A DNA stretch of 8,610 bases from positions 1 through 8,610 of the forward strand of contig PBFV01000082.1 of the NCBI GenBank assembly GCA_002718935.1, given 5' to 3'. Made by a program: the position numbers and the translations under genes. The DNA is from Verrucomicrobiales bacterium. Its GTDB lineage: Bacteria > Verrucomicrobiota > Verrucomicrobiia > Limisphaerales > UBA1100. Below, piece by piece: positions 1-5,998 of the stretch (position 1 is the stretch's first letter; the number at the start of each line of letters is the position of its first letter). Under the pieces are notes generated by a model. That model saw nothing but the letters and a program-made list of their open reading frames with translations, did no database searches and was not told the origin of the DNA.

Positions 1-971
1 CCGCGCTCGGCGAGGTCATTGATCAGCGTCGCAAACGGCCGGTCGAACTCGCCCAGTTGCTCGAAGTGAAACTCGAAGTTCTCGTTGTGCGTGTCGTAGT
101 TGCTGTGCTGCACCTGCACGTAGCTGATGCCCTTCTCGATGAGCCGGCGCGCCAGCAGGCAGTGCTTGCCGAAGTCCGTGCTGCCGTAGCGCTCGTGATC
201 TTTCTTCGACTCCTTCGAGAGATCAAACACATCGCGGCGCTTCACCAATTCCTGCGCTTGCTCGAAACTTTGCACATACGCCTCCGTCTCGGCGGTGCGG
301 CGTTTGCCGGCAAAATGTTGATTGGCCGCCTTGCGAATCGCTTCCGCGCGAGCCAACGACTCGGCCGTCACATTCTTCGGCACCGTCGTGTTGGCCGGGG
401 GCTTGCCGCCACCCAGCGAAATGCTCGCGTACTTGGGCCCAAGATAGGCGCTGTCATTATTGCGCCCGCCACTGCCGCCATTGGAAACCTTAATGTGACC
501 GGGCAACGACAGCTTGCCATCGTCCATGCCCTTGGCCACCACCGCGCCCAGCTCCGGATAAGTCATCCCAGGCGCCCGATGCCGGCCGGTCATCATCATG
601 TACGTACCCTTGCCGTGATCGCCGTTGCGCGTGTTGATGCCGCGCACGAGGCAGAGATTGTGCATCTGCTTGGCCGTGTGTGGCAGTAGTTCGCTGATGT
701 GGATGCCCGGCACGCTGGTCTTGATGGCGCGGAACGGTCCGCCCGTGTCGGTGTTCGGCTTCGGATCCCAGCTCTCCAGCTGGCTCAACCCGCCCGCCAT
801 ACGCACCACGATCATGCGCTTTTGCTCCTTGGCCAAGCCGGCCAGCGCCTCTTGCGTGCAAAACGAGCTGAGCCCGCCAATCATCGCGCCGCCCGCGGTC
901 AAGCCGCCGAGAAATTGGCGTCGTGCGATTTCGTGTTCCACCGAGCCGCATGCATGTAATTTTTTCTTCAT
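1..971 (-). CDS. DUF1501 family protein, Tat-exported (C-terminus beyond left edge)
   Basis: I translated this frame directly; it runs open from the ATG at 971 to the left edge, giving 323 codons without the C-terminus. Residues 16-23 read ARRQFLGG, followed by a Gly/Ala-rich hydrophobic stretch, a twin-arginine export signal typical of the family. The family core follows: GGLSQLESWDPKP at residues 60-72, then GPFRAIKTSVPG, a GDHGKG segment leading to MMMTGR, and near the visible end a Y-D-T-H motif matching the family's W-D-x-H, then a D-rich 'DRPFATLINDLAER' segment. DUF1501 proteins usually have about 430-480 residues, so roughly a quarter is missing. They are grouped with the alkaline phosphatase/sulfatase-like fold; I know of no established reaction. 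A G-run (978-983) lies 6 nt before the start, a non-classical SD. The gene is the first of its transcript and diverges from the beta-propeller gene. Family assignment is secure, function is not. Confidence 0.93.
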   Translation of the reverse strand, partial: MKKKLHACGSVEHEIARRQFLGGLTAGGAMIGGLSSFCTQEALAGLAKEQKRMIVVRMAGGLSQLESWDPKPNTDTGGPFRAIKTSVPGIHISELLPHTAKQMHNLCLVRGINTRNGDHGKGTYMMMTGRHRAPGMTYPELGAVVAKGMDDGKLSLPGHIKVSNGGSGGRNNDSAYLGPKYASISLGGGKPPANTTVPKNVTAESLARAEAIRKAANQHFAGKRRTAETEAYVQSFEQAQELVKRRDVFDLSKESKKDHERYGSTDFGKHCLLARRLIEKGISYVQVQHSNYDTHNENFEFHFEQLGEFDRPFATLINDLAER

Positions 972-1004
972 AGATCGCCCCCCGCCTTTTCACGGATCGA
1001 GCAT

Positions 1005-1033
1005 ATTATAGCCCAAAACTTGGACGCCGGAAA
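1005..1033 (-). promoter_or_regulatory. putative sigma70-type promoter of the leftward DUF1501 gene
   Basis: On the minus strand 1010-1005 reads TATAAT, a perfect -10 box in an otherwise GC-rich setting. With a 17-nt spacer the -35 position (1033-1028) reads TTTCCG, only about 3 of 6 matches to TTGACA, so the -35 is weak. Transcription would start near 998 and leave a leader of about 27 nt before the ATG at 971. I saw no comparably good promoter for the rightward gene in the same 152-bp spacer. This is a pattern match only. Confidence 0.5.
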
Positions 1034-1123
1034 GCTGCGAATCCATCAAAACATGTTCAGGAAAATCACGAAAACCGGAGAATTCGACTGGCAATCCCCT
1101 CGCAGACCGCTAGCGTCCCGCCC

Positions 1124-2638
1124 ATGCGAATTCGTGCTGGAATCCTCGCGCTCTTTGCCGCCGTCAACGGTCAACTGACCGCCGCCGAGTGGAACCAGTT
1201 TCGCGGGCCGAACGGTTCCGGTGTGGCGACGGCGAAGCCACCGGTGAAGATTGATCCCGCCAAGCCCACTTGGAAGGTGCCCGTGCCGGTGGGGCATTCG
1301 TCGCCGGTGTTGTGGGGCGGAAAGATTTTTTTGACCGGCGTGGTCGAAGGGCGTATGGCAACGCTGGCGTATGAGGCGGCCACCGGCAACCGGCTCTGGG
1401 TACGCAAGGCGCCCGAAGTGCCACTGGAACGCGTTCACCAAGCCAGCAGCCACGCGGCGCCGACGCCGGTGGTGGATGCGGATCGGCTGTTCGTGTACTT
1501 CGGCTCGTTTGGATTGATCTGTTACGACCATGCCGGCAAAGAGCTGTGGCAGAAAAAACTGCCCGTTCCGCGCACGTTGTATGGCACGTCGTCCTCGCCG
1601 ATTGGCTACGGCAAGCACCTCATCTTGGTTTTGGACGATGACAACAACCTGCCACGCAGCCGATTGAGCCGCTCGAAGGTCGTCGCCTTTAACAAGGCCG
1701 ATGGCGAAACCGCCTGGGAAACGGCGCGGCCGTTTCATCGCAGCGGCTGGTCCACGCCGGTGGTTTGGAAGCAAGAAAGCGGCGATGAACTGGTCGTGCT
1801 CGGCAACGGCGCCCTGCGCGGGTACGCCCTGCCATCCGGACGCGAGCGGTGGCACGTGACCGGATTTTCGCGCGAGACGATTTCCGCACCGATCATCGGC
1901 GATGGCGTGGTGTACGCCTCCGCCTCGCGACGCGGCGGCGGCGGCAATGAAAAGGTGGACCCCGAGCCGTTCTGGAAATCGGTGATCCATTTCGATGCCA
2001 ACAAGGACGGCAAACTGCAGCGCAAGGAAATGACCGGCCATTTCACGTTTCCCTTCCGCCCCGAGCTGCCCTACGGCCATCCCGGCTACGGCATGCCGCT
2101 GCCGAAGGATCCGCGCCAACGCGCGCGGCGGCTGGACGGCATTTTCGGCTGGATGGACAAAAACCGCGATGGCGTCTGGACGCGCGAGGAATTCGTCGGC
2201 AACTTCGGTCACGGCTCCGGCAAGCCGCTGCTCATCGCCGTGAAACCCGGCGGGCGCGGCGACATCACCGGCAGCCATCTCGCGTGGGAATACAACCGCG
2301 GCATCGCCGAGATCCCCACGCCCCTCGCGCACGGCGGGCGCATCTATTACGTGCGCAGCGGCGGCATCCTCACCGCCCTGCGCGCCGCCACCGGCAAACC
2401 GCTCTACAGCGAACGCCTCGGCGCCAGCGGCCAATACAGCGCCAGCCCCATCCTCGCCAACGGCCACCTTTACCTCGCCAGCGAGCCCGGCCAAATCACC
2501 ATAGTGCAAGCCGGCGACGAGTTGAACATCGTCCATCGAGTGAAACTCGGTGACAGAATTCATGTTACTCCCGCGATGGATGAAAACACAATTTATGTCC
2601 GTAGCGAAAAACACCTTTGGGCTTTTAAACGACCATGA
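1124..2638 (+). CDS. exported PQQ-like beta-propeller protein with an inserted EF-hand pair
   Basis: This 504-residue protein starts with a Sec-type signal peptide (RIR, then a hydrophobic run), probably cleaved after LTAA at residue 21. The mature N-terminus carries W-N-Q-F-R-G-P-N-G, the usual opening of planctomycete/verrucomicrobial PQQ-like propellers. Blade motifs of the type A-x-x-x-x-G-x-x-L/A-W/Y recur (EAATGNRLW, NKADGETAW, RAATGKPLY). Two EF-hand loops are plain: DANKDGKLQRKE at 291-302 and DKNRDGVWTREE at 345-356, with acidic or oxygen ligands at loop positions 1, 3, 5 and 12. They sit in an insert (about 270-365) that interrupts a blade between GVVYAS and PLLIAV. No methanol-dehydrogenase-type active site is evident, so this is probably a structural or binding propeller, not a PQQ enzyme. 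The ATG at 1124 has no SD; it is chosen because it gives the complete signal peptide. Its stop overlaps the start of the next gene. Confidence 0.9.
   Translation: MRIRAGILALFAAVNGQLTAAEWNQFRGPNGSGVATAKPPVKIDPAKPTWKVPVPVGHSSPVLWGGKIFLTGVVEGRMATLAYEAATGNRLWVRKAPEVPLERVHQASSHAAPTPVVDADRLFVYFGSFGLICYDHAGKELWQKKLPVPRTLYGTSSSPIGYGKHLILVLDDDNNLPRSRLSRSKVVAFNKADGETAWETARPFHRSGWSTPVVWKQESGDELVVLGNGALRGYALPSGRERWHVTGFSRETISAPIIGDGVVYASASRRGGGGNEKVDPEPFWKSVIHFDANKDGKLQRKEMTGHFTFPFRPELPYGHPGYGMPLPKDPRQRARRLDGIFGWMDKNRDGVWTREEFVGNFGHGSGKPLLIAVKPGGRGDITGSHLAWEYNRGIAEIPTPLAHGGRIYYVRSGGILTALRAATGKPLYSERLGASGQYSASPILANGHLYLASEPGQITIVQAGDELNIVHRVKLGDRIHVTPAMDENTIYVRSEKHLWAFKRP
2635..2638 (+). other. ATGA start/stop overlap (translational coupling)
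   Basis: The ATG of the lyase-like gene (2635-2637) overlaps the TGA stop of the propeller gene (2636-2638). No SD is visible before this ATG. This arrangement usually means that ribosomes finishing the first gene reinitiate on the second, so the two proteins are probably made together. Confidence 0.85.
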
Positions 2639-4554
2639 CAATAAACCTATCATTCAATTCCGAAATTAGGCTTCTTATTGCCGCCTTCTTCGTTTCGCTG
2701 TCCCCGAATCTTTGGGCGGCTGCTCCTTTGGAGTTCGACACAAAGATCGGTTACTACAAGGACTTGTCCTACGAGGCGCTGACCGATAAAGGGCTGTCGG
2801 CGGCGGAGCGTGCGCGGTTGTTTGGTGGCCAGACAGTGCATTTCGGGTCGCTGACCGCCGCCCAACGCGCGGCCAAGGAAATGGAGCTGGCGGCATTGCT
2901 GACCAAACTAAATCACGACCTCACCAAAAAATGCGAAGCGGACATTCGCAAGTGGCTCGATCAACAGACGCAGGCGTTGCCGGCGGCGTATGGTGGGCGC
3001 GACCTTTTTCGCGTGCGCGCGGCGGCGGTGATTTTCTTTCGGGCTTACGAAATCTTTGGCGACAAAAAATTTCTCGAGGCCGGCCAACGCGCGGCGGATC
3101 TCATCCTCAAGGCGCAATGGCCGAAAGGTCACTGGCCATGGCCGGGCAAGGGTGAGAATTTTGTGCGCGTGCAGGATGGCTACACCACTGAGCCGTTTTG
3201 GATCATGCTCTACGCGCACAAGCTCACCGGCGACAAAAAGTATTTTGAATCCGCCCGGCGCTGTGCCGATGTGCTGCTGAGCATCCAGCGCCCCGCCGGC
3301 GGTTGGCCGGATCAATGGTCCTTTGACGGCCGCGGCTCGGGCAACACGGGCGTGCGCAACGGCATCTCGTTCAACGACAACGGCACGAACGCGCCGTTTC
3401 GCATCATGCTGATGATGTACCACCTCACCGGCGACAAAAAATACATCGCGCGGCTCAGCAAGCTCGGCGACTTCATCAAGCGCGCCAACTTCGGCGAAGG
3501 CAAGGTCGTCGGCTGGGCCGAGCAATATCACGACAACGCCAAGCCCACCCGCGCCCGCGGCTACGAAATCGAGCTGCTGTACCCGCGCACGTTGACCCGC
3601 GGCACCGGTCCGCTGCTCATTTGGCTGTACCTGATGACCGGCGACGAGGCGCACATGAACCTCATGAAAAAGGCCTACGCCTGGCACGAGCACATTCGCA
3701 AACAAGAGCTGGATCCCGCACGCATCGACACGTGGGACCGCATGGCCGACAGTTGGACCAAAGCCGGCCGGCGCATGCACTATCGGCCCGGCTGGCCCGA
3801 TGCGTGGCTGCCGGACGGCTCCAATTGGGGCCGCGTGACGGCGTTTAAAATGATCGCTTGGAATCCCGTCAGTCTCGACATGAAGAAAAAATATGGCGGC
3901 TTGGTTCATCGCTCCGAAAGCGACGGCGGCTTTCCCGGCAACTGCGGTTACCTCAAAAAATGGGGCGAAGACCTCCGCGCCGGCGGCAAACATCCCGAGT
4001 GTTCGCTGGGCTTCAGCCACGCCTCGCGCGGCAATTCGCTCGCGCAAGTCCGCCGCGCCCTGCTGGAGCACAAACGCGGCGGCCACCAGGGCTTGCTCAA
4101 GTTTTACAGTCACCCGACAAAGTTCACAGCTGACCAATATCTGCAGGCCCGCATCGCTGCCGCCCAACGCGCGCTTGATGCAAAAAATCAAAAGCTGGCC
4201 GCCGATCCCGAAAACAAAGGCATCCTCGCCATCACCGATCCGTACAGTTTACTCGCGCAAAAAGGCCGCTGGCACGGCGGCACCTTGCGACGCGGCGAAC
4301 GCATCACGAAATGGGGCGCCTCATACAGCACCACCGGTCAATACGGCAGCGTGGCGTGGTATCAGTGGCAGCTCGCGTACGACACCCTGCTCGCCACCGG
4401 CAAAATCTCCGCCGCCGCCGCCGCCCGCGGCAGCCGCGGCGTGGAACACGTCGCCAGCATGAGCCACCTCGATTCCTGGGACGTCCTCGGCGAATGGGGC
4501 ACGGCCACGCACGAGGTGGAAAATTTTTTCAAGGTGCCGCTGCAGAAAGAGTAG
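2635..4554 (+). CDS. secreted pectate-lyase-like (PL10-type) alpha/alpha-toroid protein
   Basis: The product has 639 residues. A hydrophobic segment at 12-28 ending in WAAA is a Sec-type signal peptide. The middle (about 110-340) resembles family PL10 pectate lyases: GGWPDQW at 222-228, FNDNGTN at 246-252, and WAEQY at 294-298 followed by P-x-R-A-R-G-Y-E with R308 and E311. In PL10 the N-D-N segment contributes to the calcium/substrate site and an arginine is the catalytic base; equating D248 and R308 with these is my inference. Helical repeats ending in a G-D-K-K-Y/F turn recur at 142, 199 and 266, with a weaker copy at 336, as expected of an alpha/alpha toroid. The C-terminal half (about 345-639) is rich in Trp and Gly; I cannot assign it. 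The protein is longer than a lone PL10 catalytic domain (about 330). A lyase of another uronate polymer, or a non-catalytic toroid, remains possible. It is coupled to the propeller gene. Confidence 0.68.
   Translation: MTINLSFNSEIRLLIAAFFVSLSPNLWAAAPLEFDTKIGYYKDLSYEALTDKGLSAAERARLFGGQTVHFGSLTAAQRAAKEMELAALLTKLNHDLTKKCEADIRKWLDQQTQALPAAYGGRDLFRVRAAAVIFFRAYEIFGDKKFLEAGQRAADLILKAQWPKGHWPWPGKGENFVRVQDGYTTEPFWIMLYAHKLTGDKKYFESARRCADVLLSIQRPAGGWPDQWSFDGRGSGNTGVRNGISFNDNGTNAPFRIMLMMYHLTGDKKYIARLSKLGDFIKRANFGEGKVVGWAEQYHDNAKPTRARGYEIELLYPRTLTRGTGPLLIWLYLMTGDEAHMNLMKKAYAWHEHIRKQELDPARIDTWDRMADSWTKAGRRMHYRPGWPDAWLPDGSNWGRVTAFKMIAWNPVSLDMKKKYGGLVHRSESDGGFPGNCGYLKKWGEDLRAGGKHPECSLGFSHASRGNSLAQVRRALLEHKRGGHQGLLKFYSHPTKFTADQYLQARIAAAQRALDAKNQKLAADPENKGILAITDPYSLLAQKGRWHGGTLRRGERITKWGASYSTTGQYGSVAWYQWQLAYDTLLATGKISAAAAARGSRGVEHVASMSHLDSWDVLGEWGTATHEVENFFKVPLQKE
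4411..4439 (+). repeat. (GCC)5 microsatellite followed by a CCGCGG inverted repeat
   Basis: Five perfect GCC units (4411-4425) encode a run of alanines near residues 593-597 of the lyase-like protein. The last C of the run begins CCGCGG (4425-4430), repeated at 4434-4439 with a CAG loop, so a short all-GC hairpin can form. It lies inside the coding region and in frame. It could be a slippage site, but may be just the result of GC-rich codons. Confidence 0.6.
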
Positions 4555-4576
4555 CGATGGTGGCGGCAAAATCTCA

Positions 4577-4604
4577 TTGTCCTAAACTAAACAACCGGTA
4601 AAAT
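4577..4604 (+). promoter_or_regulatory. putative sigma70-type promoter of the rightward DUF1501 gene
   Basis: TTGTCC (4577-4582, 4 of 6 matches to TTGACA) and TAAAAT (4599-4604, 5 of 6 matches to TATAAT) are separated by 16 nt. They lie in the 73-bp gap between the lyase-like gene and the DUF1501 gene, which is distinctly more AT-rich than its flanks. A start near 4611 would give a very short leader of about 17 nt. The DUF1501 gene could therefore be transcribed on its own as well as by read-through. Confidence 0.42.
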
Positions 4605-4612
4605 AACGGCGC

Positions 4613-4617
4613 GAGGA
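4613..4617 (+). promoter_or_regulatory. Shine-Dalgarno GAGGA for the GTG start at 4628
   Basis: GAGGA lies 10 nt before the GTG at 4628, slightly farther than ideal. It is the best SD-like sequence in the window and supports the GTG as the real start, since that start also puts the twin-arginine motif at residues 11-12. Confidence 0.6.
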
Positions 4618-4627
4618 AATACAATCC

Positions 4628-5998
4628 GTGAACGCCAATTCATCCAGCAATCTTTCGCGCCGGCGCCTACTGCAAGCCGGGGGGATAGGCGCGTTGGGAT
4701 TGGCGCTGCCGGAGCTGCTGCGCGGGGAGGACAAGCAGGCTTCGGCGAAGTCATGCATTTTCATTCACCAATATGGCGGGCTCAGCCAGTTGGATTCGTG
4801 GGATATGAAGCCCGAGGCGCCGCAGGAAATCCGCGGGCCGTACCGCCCCATCAAGACCGCCACGCCGGGCTTCCAAATTTGCGAGCTGATGCCGCGCCTC
4901 GCCAAGCTCTCCGAGCAGTACGCCGTCATCCGCTCGATGACGCACAAGGTCGCCGAGCATAAGCTCGCCAACTCAATGCTGCTGGCCGGGCGCGAAAACC
5001 CCGCTGCGGACGATCCCTGCTTCGGCGCCATGGTCACCAAGCTGCGCCCGTCCAAGGCAAGCATTCCGGATCATGTGTGGCTGCAGAAATTCGGTGGAGG
5101 CGCTGCGCCACCCGATCACACCTACCTCACCGGCGGTCATCTCGGCATGGCTTACGCGCCGATGCTGCTCGGCCAAAAGCACGATGACAATCCCGCCACG
5201 CCCGGCTATCGCGTGCGCGCGTTTGACACGCCGGAGAATATATCGCCCACGCAAATCGCCGACCGTCGCCGCCTGCTTGAGGCCGCCCAACAACTTTCGC
5301 CCGTTGGCAACACCGCCGAGTTTGATGCTTTCGATACCCATCAACAACGCTCCATCGACCTTCTCAACGGCCGCGCCGCCAAGGACGCCTTCAATCTTGA
5401 CCGCGAATCCGCACGCATGCGCGATCGTTACGGGCGCAATCCGCTCGGCCAACACCTGCTGCTTGCCCGCCGCCTCATTGAGGCCGGCACACGGCTGGTT
5501 AACGTCGCCGCTTGGACCGGCCTCGGGCGTGGCGAAAAATTCGTGAGCGTCGAGACGTGGGACATGCACGGCAACGCTGACGTGGGCATTTTTGAAAACG
5601 GCTGGAACGGTCTACCCTTCGCCCTGCCTCGCACCGACCAAGCCGTCGCCACGCTGCTGGAGGATCTTCGCGAACGCGGCCTGCTTGATACCACTCTCGT
5701 TGTACTTGTGGGTGAATTTGGCCGCGCGCCGAAGATCAGCAAGGGCGCCAAGCGCATCGGCCGCAACCACTGGCCCGCGTGCTACTCCGCCATGCTGGCC
5801 GGTGCCGGCATCCGTGGCGGTGCAGTCTACGGCGAATCCGACAAACACGCCGGCTATGTGAAAACCAATCCGGTGACCCTTCCTGATTTCACGGCCACCC
5901 TCTTCACTGCGCTAAACATCAATCCCGCTTCGCGCCTCGCACCCGACGGCTTCACCATTCCCGCAAGCGAAGGCCGCCACATCGAGGCGTTGTTTTAA
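4628..5998 (+). CDS. DUF1501 family protein, Tat-exported, complete
   Basis: The 456-residue product starts at GTG. Residues 10-15 (SRRRLL) followed by a Gly/Ala/Leu segment to about residue 31 form a twin-arginine signal. The family core is complete: GGLSQLDSWDMKP at 50-62, GPYRPIKTATPG, a MLLAGRENP segment, W-D-M-H at 311-314, GEFGRAP at 362-368, GRNHWP at 378-383, then A-G-A-G-I-R-G-G and a G-E-S-D motif, ending at the usual length. Histidine and acidic residues of the last third are in the expected places for this alkaline-phosphatase-like family, but no reaction is established that I can name. It is paralogous to the leftward gene at 1-971 and shares the GGLSQL(E/D)SWD block. The usual DUF1549/DUF1553 (PSCyt/PSD) partner is absent; a lyase-like gene lies upstream. 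The stop codon interlocks with that of the convergent DUF1592 gene. Confidence 0.95.
   Translation: MNANSSSNLSRRRLLQAGGIGALGLALPELLRGEDKQASAKSCIFIHQYGGLSQLDSWDMKPEAPQEIRGPYRPIKTATPGFQICELMPRLAKLSEQYAVIRSMTHKVAEHKLANSMLLAGRENPAADDPCFGAMVTKLRPSKASIPDHVWLQKFGGGAAPPDHTYLTGGHLGMAYAPMLLGQKHDDNPATPGYRVRAFDTPENISPTQIADRRRLLEAAQQLSPVGNTAEFDAFDTHQQRSIDLLNGRAAKDAFNLDRESARMRDRYGRNPLGQHLLLARRLIEAGTRLVNVAAWTGLGRGEKFVSVETWDMHGNADVGIFENGWNGLPFALPRTDQAVATLLEDLRERGLLDTTLVVLVGEFGRAPKISKGAKRIGRNHWPACYSAMLAGAGIRGGAVYGESDKHAGYVKTNPVTLPDFTATLFTALNINPASRLAPDGFTIPASEGRHIEALF
5995..5998. other. interlocked convergent stop codons (TTAA)
   Basis: The plus-strand TAA (5996-5998) and the minus-strand TAA (complement of 5995-5997) share the palindrome TTAA. 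The two genes therefore overlap by 4 bp, leaving no room for an intergenic terminator. I saw no clear hairpin plus T-run in the flanking coding sequence either. Confidence 0.95.

Noticed and set aside
57..689. 210-codon plus-strand frame at the left edge
   Set aside because: It is opposite the DUF1501 gene, whose Tat signal and family core are clear on the minus strand.
1050..1056. AACATGTT-like palindrome in the divergent spacer as an operator
   Set aside because: It is too short, has no second copy, and is not placed relative to a convincing rightward promoter.
1046..2653. 535-codon open frame on the minus strand opposite the propeller gene
   Set aside because: Its translation is Ala/Gly/His/Arg-rich without recognisable motifs, while the plus strand encodes a clear propeller with signal peptide and EF-hands. 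It is a by-product of GC-rich third positions.
2908..4191. 427-codon open frame on the minus strand opposite the lyase-like gene
   Set aside because: It has low-complexity Ala/Val/Arg composition and no signal or motif, and lies fully inside a gene with PL10-like motifs on the other strand.
4555..4627. intrinsic terminator between the lyase-like and DUF1501 genes
   Set aside because: Only a 6-bp ACCGGT palindrome is present, with no stem long enough and no T-run after it.
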